Shown: in pieces, positions 16,644-25,683 of the stretch
Numbering within the stretch: the stretch's first letter is position 1
How the letters are laid out: every line of letters begins with the position of its first letter
Origin: CAVQBJ01 sp963724405
Lineage (GTDB): Bacteria; Actinomycetota; Thermoleophilia; Solirubrobacterales; Solirubrobacteraceae
Reading direction: 5' to 3'
DNA length: 64,000 bases
Assembly: GCA_963724405.1 (NCBI GenBank)
Contig: CAVRUQ010000006.1
Coordinates: 186,001-250,000, forward strand
Made by a program: the position numbers and the translations under genes
The notes under the pieces: generated by a model
What the model was told of the DNA's origin: nothing
Databases searched by the model: none
What the model saw: the letters and a program-made list of their open reading frames with translations, nothing else

Positions 16644-18518
16644 TTGAGCTTTCGCCGTCGCCTCACCATCTTCTTCGTGGTCCTCGTGATCGTTCCGATG
16701 ATCGCGGTGACCGCCGTGCTGTTCCGGCTCATCTCGACCAACGCGACGGGCAAGGCGAACGCGAACATCGCCGCGCGCGTCAGCGTCGCGGAGCGTCTCT
16801 ACCAACAAGCCGAGACGAACCCGGCGGCGCTCGCGGCGGCCACGACGGTCGCGAAGGACCCCGCGCTGGGCGGCGCGCTCAGTTCGGGGAACGTCGCGGC
16901 CGCGGAGGCCCGCGCCCGCGTGCTGCTCGGCACCGGCGGGATCGTGCGGATCGCGCTGCTGCGCGGTCCGAGCACGGTGTTCGACGTCGGCGATCCGAGC
17001 GCCGTGGCGCCGGTGGCCCAGCAGCTGCTCAGCCGCACTGGACAGCCGCTCGGACGCCTGATCGTGTCAACGACGACCGCCGCCGCGTACGCTCGGCAGG
17101 TCCACGACACGACCGGGCTGCACATCGTTGTCGTCGGCCCCATGGGCGTGCTGGCCTCCACGCTGCCCGCGGCGTCGGCAACCACGCTGCCCTCGGCGAA
17201 GGCGTCGCGCGACGTAACGCTCGCCGGCACGCGATATCGGGCCGTCACGGATTCCACGTCGGGCTTCCTCGGCGAGCCGCTGCGGATCGGCGCGTTCGCG
17301 GACCTTGTCCATATTCAACCGGGCATGAGCGACAGTCGCCTGCTCGCCGGCGTCCTGATCGCGATCTTCTTCGTGATCGCGGTCGGGTTCGCGTTCGTGG
17401 TGTCGCGCTCGCTGCAGATGCAGATCGAGGGGTTCCTCGACGCCGCCCGGCGCCTCGGCGGCGGTGACTTCTCGGCGCAGGTGCCGATCGTCGGGCACGA
17501 CGAGTTCGCCGAGTTGGGCGAGGAGTTCAACAAGATGTCGCGCCAGCTCGAGGAGCGCCTGCACGAGAACCAGGAGCAACGCGAGCGCCTGGAGGGATCG
17601 CTGCGTCGCCTCGGCGCGGCGCTTGCCTCGAACCTCGACCGCGACGCGCTGCTGGAGATCATGCTTCGCACCGCGGTCGACGAGGTCGGGGCCGAGGGCG
17701 GCCGAGCCTGTATCCGCAGCGCCACCGGCGAGATGGAGGAGCAGGTACGGGTCGGCTCGCTCAACGGCCAGGACGCGGCGCTCGCGGCCGTGGAGACCGG
17801 GGTGCTCGACGCCGGTGGGCCGAGCCACATCGACTTCGGTGGCGTGAGCGCCCTCGGGCACCCGCTCGCCGCCGAGGAACGGCTCGTGGGCCTGCTCTCC
17901 GTGTCGCGCGCCGACCGACCGTTCACGGCGGCGGAGCGCGGCCTGTTCCACTATCTCGCCGGGCAGGCGTCGGTGTCGATCGAGAACATCGACCTCCACG
18001 AGCGGGTCCAGCGCCAGGCCGTCACCGACGAGCTCACCGGCCTGTTCAACCATCGCCGCTTCCACGAGGCGATCTCGACCGAGGTCGAGCGGGCGAAGCG
18101 GTTCGGTCAGGACCTCGGCCTGATCATGCTCGACCTCGATGACTTCAAGCAGATCAACGACACCTACGGTCACCAGCAGGGAGATCTCGTTCTGCGCGAA
18201 GTCGCGCGCATCATGCGCGGCTTCTCACGCGAGATCGACGCGCCGGCTCGCTACGGCGGCGAGGAGCTCGCCCTCCTGCTCCCGGGAACGAACCTCGAGG
18301 GCGCGTACCAGCTCGCCGAGCGGCTGCGCCAAGGCATCGACGCGATCGGCCTGACGGTGTCCGGCCGCAGCGATCGCCTACACGTCACGGCGAGCCTCGG
18401 CGTGGCCGCGATGAGCGGTGACGGGGACATCGGGCCGCGCGACCTCATCGCCGCGGCGGACGCGGCGCTCTATGAAGCAAAGCGTTCAGGCAAGAACAAG
18501 ACCGTCCGTGCGAGGTAA
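16644..18518 (+). CDS. HAMP-GAF-GGDEF membrane diguanylate cyclase
   Basis: 624 residues, starting at a TTG. Membrane segment 1 is at about 8-28 and segment 2 at 233-253, bracketing a cache-like sensor region. A HAMP domain (about 255-310), a GAF domain (about 325-455) and a GGDEF domain (from TDELTGLFNHRRF near 470) follow. The active site reads GGEEL, an accepted variant of GGDEF, so it probably still makes c-di-GMP. The next gene begins 14 bases later and is likely co-transcribed. Confidence 0.87.
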   Translation: MSFRRRLTIFFVVLVIVPMIAVTAVLFRLISTNATGKANANIAARVSVAERLYQQAETNPAALAAATTVAKDPALGGALSSGNVAAAEARARVLLGTGGIVRIALLRGPSTVFDVGDPSAVAPVAQQLLSRTGQPLGRLIVSTTTAAAYARQVHDTTGLHIVVVGPMGVLASTLPAASATTLPSAKASRDVTLAGTRYRAVTDSTSGFLGEPLRIGAFADLVHIQPGMSDSRLLAGVLIAIFFVIAVGFAFVVSRSLQMQIEGFLDAARRLGGGDFSAQVPIVGHDEFAELGEEFNKMSRQLEERLHENQEQRERLEGSLRRLGAALASNLDRDALLEIMLRTAVDEVGAEGGRACIRSATGEMEEQVRVGSLNGQDAALAAVETGVLDAGGPSHIDFGGVSALGHPLAAEERLVGLLSVSRADRPFTAAERGLFHYLAGQASVSIENIDLHERVQRQAVTDELTGLFNHRRFHEAISTEVERAKRFGQDLGLIMLDLDDFKQINDTYGHQQGDLVLREVARIMRGFSREIDAPARYGGEELALLLPGTNLEGAYQLAERLRQGIDAIGLTVSGRSDRLHVTASLGVAAMSGDGDIGPRDLIAAADAALYEAKRSGKNKTVRAR

Positions 18519-18532
18519 GGTTTTAGTTCGCG

Positions 18533-19153
18533 ATGGGACTGCTTGACGATGCCATTCGCGAGCACCTCGAGCTGAAGCGGCTCCGCGGTGCCGACCCGAG
18601 CGAAGTGGCGCGCCTTGAGCGCGAGGCGCTCGGTCCCGTGCGTCGAGGCGCGGCCGGCCCCGAGGATCTCGCCCACGCCGAGGAGCTCGCGCCACCGCCT
18701 CCGTTCGACGCGGAGCACGCCGCCGAGCAGCCACTGGTGGACGACTCGCAGACGCTCATACCGGGGGCCCCGCCCTCGACTCTCGGCCAGGACACGGCCG
18801 AGATCGACATGCGGACAGTGATCGGCGACGAGCTCGACGAGCCGGGCGTGACCGCAGAGGCCGCGCCCGAGTACGCGCCATCACCGGCCGAGCCGCTCGA
18901 CGAGGAGTACGTGCCGCGGGCGGAGCCCGTGGCCGGGGATCGCCTCCACGATGGCGATGACGAGGCCGACGCCGGCGCCGAGGAGTACACCCCGCAGGCG
19001 GAGACCGAGCACCCGACGGCCCCGCCGGCCGAACCGGAGGGCGAGGTCGAGGACGTGCTCGAGGAGACGCCGAGCTTCCTCCAGCAGACGCCCGAGCACG
19101 ATCGGCTGTGGTTCGAGCAGCAGCCGCCGCGCGACTTCGACTTCGACAAGTAG
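18533..19153 (+). CDS. Acidic protein of unknown function, cyclase-linked
   Basis: 206 residues. A conserved N-terminus (GLLDDAIREHLELKRLRGADPSEVARLE) looks like a short coiled coil. A long low-complexity acidic and proline-rich middle follows, and a conserved C-terminus reads DRLWFEQQPPRDFDFDK. It is predicted to be soluble with large disordered parts. It follows the diguanylate cyclase by 14 bases, so it may be an adaptor for that protein. I know of no assigned function. Confidence 0.75.
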   Translation: MGLLDDAIREHLELKRLRGADPSEVARLEREALGPVRRGAAGPEDLAHAEELAPPPPFDAEHAAEQPLVDDSQTLIPGAPPSTLGQDTAEIDMRTVIGDELDEPGVTAEAAPEYAPSPAEPLDEEYVPRAEPVAGDRLHDGDDEADAGAEEYTPQAETEHPTAPPAEPEGEVEDVLEETPSFLQQTPEHDRLWFEQQPPRDFDFDK

Positions 19154-19167
19154 CGAGACGCGGCGGG

Positions 19168-20460
19168 TCAGCTGATGTAGCCGCGCAGGCGCGCGGCGGC
19201 AAGGACGCGCTCGATGCCGAGGGCGTAGGCAGCCGCGCGCGGAGGCACGCCGTCGTGTGCGGCGCGGTGCGCGACCTCGTCGAAGGCGCGGCGCATGATC
19301 TCCTCGAGGCGCGAGTTGACCTCAGACTCGTTCCAGCTGAAGTGCTGGCGGTTCTGCGCCCACTCGAAGTACGAGACGACGACGCCGCCCGCGTTCGCGA
19401 GGATGTCGGGGATCACCGTGATGCCGCGATCGGCGAAGATCGCATCCGCCGCCGGGCTCGTCGGAGCGTTCGCCGCCTCGAGGACGAAGCGCGCTCGGAT
19501 GCGGTCCGCGTTGCCGGAGTGCAGCACGCCCCCCAGCGCGGCCGGGATGAGCACGTCGCAGTCGAGCGCGAGGAGGTCATCACCCGAGATGCGCTCCACG
19601 CCGGGGCGGTCGTCGGCGTAGTCGGAGATGCGACCGCCGGCGAGCGTGTGCGCGTAGAGCGTGTTCGGGTTGATCCCCTCGGGCGCGCTGATCGCGCCGC
19701 GCAGATCGGCGACGCCGACCACGACCGCACCGACCTCGGCCGCGAGGCGCGCCACCCACGAGCCGACGTTGCCGAAGCCCTGAATGACGATGCGCGTGCC
19801 CGGGCTCGGGAGACGTTGCTGTTTGATCAGCTCGCCGAGCGTGTACACGACGCCGCGGCCGGTCGCGGACTCGCGGCCGGCGGAGCCGCCCAGGGGGATC
19901 GGCTTGCCGGTGACGATCGCCGGGTTGTAGCCGTTGAGCTTCCCGTACTCGTCCATCATCCAGGCCATCACCTGCGCGTTCGTATTGACGTCCGGCGCGG
20001 GAATGTCGCGGTCCGGCCCGATCAGCTTGCTGATGCGGTCGATGAACTTGCGCGTGACGTCCTGGAGCTCGTCGGAGCTGAGTCGATCGCCGGGGCAGTT
20101 GACGCCGCCCTTCGCGCCGCCGAACGGGATGTCGACGATCGCCGTCTTCCAGCTCATCAGCGAGGCGAGCGCGCGGATCTCATCGATGTCGACGGTCTCG
20201 TGGTAGCGCATACCGCCCTTGTACGGACCCCGCGCCGCGTTGTGCTGGACTCGGTAGCCGGAGAACACGTGCACGCGTCCATCGGTGAGCCGGACCGGGA
20301 TCTGCACCGTGACCTCCCGATACGGCGTGGTCAACACCATCCGGACGTCGTCGTCGAGCCCGAGGCCGTCGGCGGCCAGGCCAAAGTTGTGGTTGACGGT
20401 CTCGAGCGCGGAGAACTCGTCCGGGGGAGAGGCAGCCAGCTTTGGCGGCTCAGCGGCCAT
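19168..20460 (-). CDS. Glu/Leu/Phe/Val dehydrogenase
   Basis: 430 residues. The N-terminal domain has GPYKGGMRYH with the substrate lysine and PFGGAKGGVNCP with the catalytic lysine. The C-terminal Rossmann domain has VIQGFGNVGSW and ends with the conserved NAGGVVVSYFEWAQN block. It oxidatively deaminates an amino acid, most likely glutamate, with NAD(P). The ATG at 20460 gives the usual family length; a start about 20 codons upstream (20520) cannot be excluded. Convergent with the preceding acidic-protein gene. Confidence 0.92.
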   Translation of the reverse strand: MAAEPPKLAASPPDEFSALETVNHNFGLAADGLGLDDDVRMVLTTPYREVTVQIPVRLTDGRVHVFSGYRVQHNAARGPYKGGMRYHETVDIDEIRALASLMSWKTAIVDIPFGGAKGGVNCPGDRLSSDELQDVTRKFIDRISKLIGPDRDIPAPDVNTNAQVMAWMMDEYGKLNGYNPAIVTGKPIPLGGSAGRESATGRGVVYTLGELIKQQRLPSPGTRIVIQGFGNVGSWVARLAAEVGAVVVGVADLRGAISAPEGINPNTLYAHTLAGGRISDYADDRPGVERISGDDLLALDCDVLIPAALGGVLHSGNADRIRARFVLEAANAPTSPAADAIFADRGITVIPDILANAGGVVVSYFEWAQNRQHFSWNESEVNSRLEEIMRRAFDEVAHRAAHDGVPPRAAAYALGIERVLAAARLRGYIS

Positions 20461-20698
20461 GGTGTCCCCGATGCGCGGCACCGCGCTCCCTCCGGCGCGA
20501 GCGACCCACCCCCCAGCCATCGCTGCAACGCATGCTGCTGATCCTAGACCGGCCGGTGGAGGGCATGGGCCGTGCGCGGTGAGTCGGCGGCCACCTCCGC
20601 GTCGCGGCGGGGGGTCCGGCGAGCGCTGCCGGTGGGGCTTACGACGCGCGGCCGGCGGCTCGCCGGGCCGGAGGGGCGCGGCTACACTCGTTGGTCGC

Positions 20699-20771
20699 GG
20701 GGCCATAGCTCAGCTGGGAGAGCGCCTGCTTTGCAAGCAGGAGGTCACCGGTTCGATCCCGGTTGGCTCCA
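20699..20771 (+). tRNA. tRNA-Ala (anticodon TGC), island integration target
   Basis: 73 nt form a full cloverleaf. GGGGCCA pairs with TGGCTCC in the acceptor stem, the anticodon arm is CCTGC-TTTGCAA-GCAGG, and the T-arm is CCGG-TTCGATC-CCGG. The anticodon TGC decodes GCA and other alanine codons. The last 44 bases are repeated exactly at 30907-30950, so this gene was the insertion target and remains intact. Confidence 0.95.
20728..20771 (+). repeat. attL: 44-bp direct repeat (tRNA-Ala 3' half)
   Basis: It runs from the anticodon loop of tRNA-Ala(UGC) to the discriminator base. The identical copy is at 30907-30950 in the same orientation, and the match stops on both sides, which defines the crossover segment. 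Confidence 0.95.
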
Positions 20772-20805
20772 CTTCGGGTTTGGCCTGCAAACGGGTCGGT
20801 TGGCG

Positions 20806-21135
20806 TTAGGCAAACAGTTGTGGCTGTGGCCGCGGTGCGGCCGCGGGTACCGCTCGCGGGTACCGCTTGGCCTGCCGCGGCGCCGCGTCTCGTGCATTGC
20901 GGGCAGGAGGTTGAGATGCCTCGTGGGCCTGGCTGCGGTTGGGCGCGGCGCGCACCCGAGCTTCGATCTCGTCGCGCAGGAAGACCCAGCGCCGGCCGAG
21001 CTTGTGCCCCGGGATGACGCCCCGTCGGGCGAGATCGAGCGCCGTCGAGATGGGCATGTGAAGCAGGTCGGCCACCTCGCGCGCGTCGAGGACGTCCTCG
21101 CGAGTGAGACGTGGCGATGCGGCCGACGGGAGCAT
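20806..21135 (-). CDS. Excisionase-like helix-turn-helix protein
   Basis: 109 residues. The core is DAREVADLLHMPISTALDLARRGVIPGHKLGRRWVFLRDEIE (about 20-60), a winged HTH_17/excisionase fold. The C-terminal tail is basic and Pro/Ala rich. It is the first gene inside attL, where excisionases or recombination directionality factors often lie, and its 3' end contains two tandem GGGTACC motifs. A role in excision is inferred from position and fold. The ATG at 21135 was taken. Confidence 0.72.
   Translation of the reverse strand: MLPSAASPRLTREDVLDAREVADLLHMPISTALDLARRGVIPGHKLGRRWVFLRDEIEARVRAAPNRSQAHEASQPPARNARDAAPRQAKRYPRAVPAAAPRPQPQLFA
20845..20864. repeat. Two tandem GGGTACC motifs near attL
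   Basis: GCGGGTACCGCT occurs twice, with GGGTACC at 20845-20851 and 20858-20864 (13-bp period). The same core recurs four times just inside attR, which suggests arm-type binding sites for the integrase or its partner. Confidence 0.5.
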
Positions 21136-21221
21136 GGTCCTGAGTCTCAGGATACGCCAAATAAGCAAAAGGTGCATTAGCTAGCTTCATCGGCAGCGCC
21201 GCGGCATGGCATGATGCCCGC

Positions 21222-21674
21222 ATGGCCTTAGATCGCGAGGAGCGGGCGCAGGCGGCCTTTCGGGAGGCGCAGGAGCAATGGGGGGCGGCGCTCGCGTCGC
21301 ACCGGCTGGCGCCGCCCGACGCCGGATTCAGTGCCCGCCTGGCCGCGTTATCGGCCGCTGCGGCCGCGGAGGCGTCGGCATGCCGGGATGCGTCGGCGGC
21401 AGGGTTTGAGTGGCCGCCGCACCGGGCTTCGTCGAGCAAGCCGCCATGGGAGTTGCAGCCGGGTTCCGGGAGGCGTGGCCCGCAAGAGCTGTGGAGTCGC
21501 TTCGACGCCGCGGTGAGTGAGCTCAATCGCGCGGCGACCGGGACGGAGCTCCTGGAGGTCGCCGCGGCCTATGAAGCGCTCGCAGAGGCGGCCGGCAGGC
21601 TCGCGGCGGCGGCTGCGGGCGAGGACCGTGTCGGCACAGCGTCGCCGCGGGCTCGCGCACGCCGCTCGGCGTAA
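21222..21674 (+). CDS. Hypothetical protein, Ala-rich helical
   Basis: 150 residues, strongly helical and Ala/Glu rich. It has two helical blocks (about 1-55 and 88-140) joined by a Pro/Ser linker containing WELQPGSGRRGPQELW. No signal peptide or membrane segment. It is the only plus-strand gene in the left part of the island and is divergent from the excisionase-like gene. I do not recognise the family. Confidence 0.55.
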   Translation: MALDREERAQAAFREAQEQWGAALASHRLAPPDAGFSARLAALSAAAAAEASACRDASAAGFEWPPHRASSSKPPWELQPGSGRRGPQELWSRFDAAVSELNRAATGTELLEVAAAYEALAEAAGRLAAAAAGEDRVGTASPRARARRSA

Positions 21675-21683
21675 CGGGGTCGG

Positions 21684-22025
21684 CTACGGGCGTTTGAGTG
21701 GGTCCGCACTCGCGGCGCGGTCGTCCCAGACAGAGCGCTGCGCCTCGGCCGAGCGGCGGCGGGGCAGAGTCGTGGTCGCCGGCGCCCATAGTGAACGGCG
21801 GGTGGCGATCGAGGCACTGTCGGCGCTCGCGCGCTCGAGCAGCGCGTCGACATCCTGCTGGCGGATCCTGAACGCGCGGCCGACACGCAACGCCGGGAGG
21901 GTGCCGTGGTCGATCCAGTTGCGGATCGTCTGCGCCGTCACCTGGAACGCGGCAGCCACCTGCGGGACGGTGAGCAGCGGGCTCGGCTCCGGCTTGGCGA
22001 GGCGTTTGCGTGGGGCAGGCAACAT
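21684..22025 (-). CDS. Excisionase-family DNA-binding protein
   Basis: 113 residues. LLTVPQVAAAFQVTAQTIRNWIDHGTLPALRVGRAFRIRQQDVDALLE (about 17-64) is a clear HTH_17 motif, followed by a disordered basic tail. Proteins of this type serve as excisionases or antitoxin-like regulators. The island has three such domains (also at 20806 and 29147). Convergent with the hypothetical gene at 21222. Confidence 0.75.
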   Translation of the reverse strand: MLPAPRKRLAKPEPSPLLTVPQVAAAFQVTAQTIRNWIDHGTLPALRVGRAFRIRQQDVDALLERASADSASIATRRSLWAPATTTLPRRRSAEAQRSVWDDRAASADPLKRP

Positions 22026-22073
22026 GCGGAACCCTACGGCGTCGAGGCGTCGGGCCGGTCGCGTGGCACTGAG

Positions 22074-22454
22074 TCACGCGCTGCCGGCGCGCTGGCCATT
22101 GGTGGCCACCGGCCGCGTCTCGGCCAGATCGAGCTCAACGACGCGATCCTCGAACGCGGCTCGGAGCTGCAGGCGCCCGCCGAGGGCGCGAACGTAGGCG
22201 GCGAGTGTCGCGACCCGCGGGTTGGGCTCGTGCTCGACGTGCGAGACCGCGCGCTGCGAGATCCCCATCCGCTCGGCGAGCTCGACCTGTGTGAGCCTCA
22301 CGCCCCGACGCAGCTCGGCAAGCGTCACACGGTCCTGCTCGTCGGCTTGGATCTGAGGCGGCGCCGAGGTGCGGGCCACGGCTGGAGCAGAAGCCTTGCG
22401 GCGTCGGCGTTTTGGTCTGGCCACGCATCCCCCTGTCGGCGTTCGGTCGAGCAT
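22074..22454 (-). CDS. XRE/HigA-like regulator
   Basis: 126 residues. The HTH core is TLAELRRGVRLTQVELAERMGISQRAVSHVEHEPNPRVATLAAYVRALGG (about 43-93) followed by RLQLRAAFEDRVVELD, the arrangement of HigA-type antitoxins. The N-terminus is basic and Ala/Pro rich; a GTG start 10 codons later is possible. Antitoxins of this type usually follow a RelE/HigB-like toxin, and none is present upstream, only palindrome-rich DNA. It may be an orphan or a regulator of the island. Confidence 0.72.
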   Translation of the reverse strand: MLDRTPTGGCVARPKRRRRKASAPAVARTSAPPQIQADEQDRVTLAELRRGVRLTQVELAERMGISQRAVSHVEHEPNPRVATLAAYVRALGGRLQLRAAFEDRVVELDLAETRPVATNGQRAGSA

Positions 22455-23215
22455 ACGCTATAGCGGCTAGCCGGAATAGCGTCACCTGGGTGATACTGTG
22501 TGATGCGAGCGCGAAGCGCTCGCGGAGCGGGAGCGTCAGGGAGTCCTTGGAGCCCGGACGCTCGCGTCCAATCGCAGTCGAGGTCTCGACGGAGGACGGC
22601 GCGGGGCGGGGCAGCGATGCGAAGACATGCACGGCGCGCGGGCGACGACAGGCTGTGAGGCCGGAGACGACCGATCAGGACTTGGTGCCGTCCCTGGCAC
22701 GGTCCGCGCAGCGGACCTGAGTGCTCCTCGCCCGAAGCGAAGCCGCAGTCAAGGGTCTGCCGCGAAGCGGCCGAGCGAAGCGAGCCCTTGACGGCGGCGA
22801 GAGCGAAGGGCACGGCGTACGCGGCATCGTGTGGCGCGGCTCGCGATGTTCGTCGGGTGCGACGAGACGGCACGGCGCTGCTGCTTTCGCTTGCCGAAGC
22901 GGCGGCGCGGGCTCCGACGTCCTCCGCGCCCCCTGTTCGGTCGTCCAGAGCGGCAGCGACAGCGCCGCAGGGGGAACGTTCCGCGTTGCGCAGCGAGCGT
23001 GACGGACGCGCAGATTCTCTCGTTGTCGTGAAGTGCCCGCGACAGCGGCTATTGCGGCTCGCGAAGCGAAGTGAGCCAGCGATTTGGGGGCCCGGTGAGT
23101 TCCTCGCGCTGGCGGCGCCCGCGTGCGTCGAACATGGCGACCGGTGCGGCGATGATCAGTGTGCCAAGCGTGGCGCAGCACCAACTGGGGTTCGCGATGA
23201 CCGGCCGCTGTGTTC
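22455..23215. other. Non-coding stretch with GAA-loop palindromes
   Basis: 761 bases without a convincing gene on either strand. It holds many copies of GCGAAGC or CGAAGCG, several at the tip of perfect stems such as GAGCGC-GAA-GCGCTC (22507-22521), CCGC-GAA-GCGG (22760-22770) and GGCTC...GAGCC around 23056-23077. The rest shows no promoter or reading frame I can support. Confidence 0.6.
22742..22798. repeat. Folded palindromic element with two GCGAAGC tips
   Basis: Outer arms GCCGC-A-GTCAAGGG and CCCTTGAC-G-GCGGC pair over 13 bp with one mismatch. Between them are CCGC-GAA-GCGG and a second GCGAAGC at 22775-22781. The whole could fold as a branched stem in DNA or RNA. It resembles REP-type elements. 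Confidence 0.5.
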
Positions 23216-23797
23216 TCAGCCGATGAGGATCGCGATGATGACGATGACTACGTGCTTCGGCGGGGGGTCTTTGGGCTTGACGTCGACCGTGGGGCTGTCG
23301 GGATTGAGCGGCGGGCTGGCTACTACCGCGGTGTCCGAGACGACCGCGCCACGCTGACGCTGATCGCGCAGGATGATCCAGCCGCCAAGGTACCTGCGGC
23401 CGGCCACGGTTTTAGTGCCGCGATACAGGCCTACCTTGCCGCCGTCGGGCGTGGCCGAGAAGGAATGCGTTGCGCCGGAGAGGCGGACGGTACCGAGCGC
23501 TTCGCCGTGGCCGACCGTCACCGCCAGCACCGAACCGCTGTTCGAGCGCAGCGTGGCCCTTCCGGCGCGAAGCGGTCCCGTGAACCACTGGGCCACCGAG
23601 TGCGAGTCGCAAACGTACGCGGTCACGCGTCCCCCGCCAGCGACGACGCCGACGAAGGCGTTGGTGCCGCTCACCGTGCCGACGTACCCGGCATGAACAG
23701 CCGGGCGCGATGGACGCGCCGCGAGTGCGCCGACCGGAGTCACGAGGCCGAGTGCCAGGATTCCTGCGGCGGCGCGCTTCGTCGCCTTCTTTCTCAC
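23216..23797 (-). CDS. Secreted or membrane-anchored hypothetical protein
   Basis: 193 residues from a GTG at 23797, which has an AAGGGA ribosome site. The N-terminus is a signal (basic KKATKR, then AAAGILALGLVTPVGALAA). The middle is a beta-rich domain with Gly-rich turns (YVGTVSGTNAFVGVVAGGGRVTAYVCDS). The C-terminus is a Pro-rich segment followed by KHVVIVIIAILIG, a final membrane anchor. It is probably displayed on the cell surface. Family not recognised. Confidence 0.62.
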   Translation of the reverse strand: MRKKATKRAAAGILALGLVTPVGALAARPSRPAVHAGYVGTVSGTNAFVGVVAGGGRVTAYVCDSHSVAQWFTGPLRAGRATLRSNSGSVLAVTVGHGEALGTVRLSGATHSFSATPDGGKVGLYRGTKTVAGRRYLGGWIILRDQRQRGAVVSDTAVVASPPLNPDSPTVDVKPKDPPPKHVVIVIIAILIG

Positions 23798-24338
23798 GGC
23801 CTTTCCCTTCCGTGCCGGACCGGGTTCGCCGCGGAGCAACTTAGCATCCAGAGCTCGCAGCTTCGTCCTAAGACTCCTCGCCGACAGACGCGTGACTCGG
23901 ACGGGCCCGTAGCGGACGTTAGGACGCTCGCTCACTGACGCACCGTGTCATGGCTGACGGCCGCTTTCGCCGCGAGGCAGAACACTCGCTCGGCAGCACC
24001 CGCGCTGCTGCTCTGGACGACCCACGGGCGCGCCGGCTGGCGACGTCAGGACCGCCGCTCACAAAGAAGGCGGAACAGTCCCGGCCTCCCGCGCAATGCG
24101 ACGGGCCGTGGTCCAGGGCGGGGCTATGCCCTGGCGCCACTCGCGCGCCCGGGTGCGACTGGGCTTCGACCGCGCCGCTCGTTCGCGGACACGGGACTCC
24201 GGCGAGCCGCGAACGATCTCACGCGCGTCGTTGTGTGGTCGCCCGTGGGAGGCCACGGTGCACGGTGGGCTACTGGTCACGTCGGGTAGATTGCGGGCCA
24301 CCACTCGCAACTCGCAATCACCTTCGAAAGGGTCGCGA
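23798..24338. other. Gap of 541 bases
   Basis: No convincing gene. It separates the divergent secreted protein and the DHFR-like gene and must hold both promoters. A GAAAGGG ribosome site for the downstream gene lies at 24325-24331. Arg-rich short frames here look random. Confidence 0.4.
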
Positions 24339-24944
24339 ATGCCGGACACCACCTGTCACATGTCCATCTCGCTCGACGGTTTCGTCGCCGGGCCGGACCA
24401 GAGTCGCGAGCACCCGCTCGGGAAGCGCGGAAGGGAGCTCCACGGCTGGCACCTCGGCGACGAGCGCGCCAACGAGGCCGACGAGACGGCGACCGACTGG
24501 CTCATGCGCCCGCGCGGCGCCTACCTCATGGGCCGCAACATGTTCGGGCCGATCCGCGGCGAGTGGGAGGAGGACTGGCGCGGGTGGTGGGGGCCGGAGC
24601 CGCCTTACCACGCGCCGGTGTTCGTGCTCACCCATCACGCTCGCGAGCCGATCGAGATGGAGGGCGGGACGACCTTCCACTTCGTCACCGACGGCTTCGA
24701 CGCCGCCTACGCACAGGCGCGTGAGACGGCCGGCGACGACGGCGTAGACATCGCGGGTGGCGCCTCGACCGTGCGGCAGGCGCTCGTCGCCGGGGTCGTC
24801 GACGAGCTTACGCTCGACATCGCACCAGTCCTGCTCGGGTCCGGCGAGCGGATCTTCGACGGCGTCGAGTCCCTGGGGTTGGAGCCCATCGAGGTGTTGC
24901 ATTCGCCGCTGGCCACGCACATCCGCTACCGCCGGGCGAGCTGA
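24339..24944 (+). CDS. Dihydrofolate reductase family (RibD C-terminal-like) protein
   Basis: 201 residues. It begins CHMSISLDGFVAGPDQS, the hallmark of this family, and has GAYLMGRNMFGPIRG and DIAGGASTVRQALVAGVVDELTLDIAPVLLGSGERIF. The NADPH-binding GGAST loop is intact. It probably reduces an unknown small molecule; most such proteins are not true folate enzymes. The start at the ATG with GAAAGGG upstream gives the normal family length. Confidence 0.87.
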   Translation: MPDTTCHMSISLDGFVAGPDQSREHPLGKRGRELHGWHLGDERANEADETATDWLMRPRGAYLMGRNMFGPIRGEWEEDWRGWWGPEPPYHAPVFVLTHHAREPIEMEGGTTFHFVTDGFDAAYAQARETAGDDGVDIAGGASTVRQALVAGVVDELTLDIAPVLLGSGERIFDGVESLGLEPIEVLHSPLATHIRYRRAS

Positions 24945-25683
24945 AGGCCGGTGTCCGATACGTCGACCAGGCACCGCTCCGAGTCTCCCGATGCGGACGG
25001 CCAGCGACCCACTTTCGGGCGCCCCGCGGGGGATCCCCACCGGACGCCGACAGGCGCGGACCGCGCAGGCGGCCAGCGTTGACGGCGAGGTGTCCCGTAT
25101 GACCCGCCGGCACGCTCACGTCAGCGCAGTGGCACCTGGTGACACGCTCGTTAGCACCGGGCCGAGTAAGGACGCACGCCGATCGTCAGCCGCCTGCGTC
25201 ATGGCCAACGACCGCTCTCGCGAAGAAGGCAGGTACGCCGGCACCGCGCCCACGCTGTTCCCCAATGGACGAGCACCGCGCGCATGCGGTCCGCGTCGGC
25301 ACTGTTCTGCTCCTGGGGAAGGGAGGCGTCTCCGTCAGGGGCACCGTCGGACCCAGCGATCGCCCTTCGGAGGACGGCGCGGGCGCCGTGACGGCCTACG
25401 TGGCTTCGGTGTGAAAGCGAGCCGGCCGTAACGCCGGCCGCGGCAGATCGGCGCGACCCCTACGCCGCCGACTCGATCGCGCGCCGGAGCCGGGCTGGAC
25501 GATGAAAGCGATGGTCCGCCCTTGGTTCGCCCGCGGTCCACGGATGCGCGTTATTGGCGAATACGAGGGCTCGTACGTTGACTTGTCGTCAGACTTGCTT
25601 TGACGTCAGGACGGGCGACTCAGCACGGGAACTCCTAAATGTCGCGGCTATTTGAAGCGATGGGATCAGGAGGGATATCGCTA
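24945..25683. other. Gap of 739 bases
   Basis: No supported gene on either strand. Short frames are Arg/Ala rich without family features. The last part (25500-25680) is less GC-rich and may be decayed sequence. No repeats or clear promoters were identified. Confidence 0.4.
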
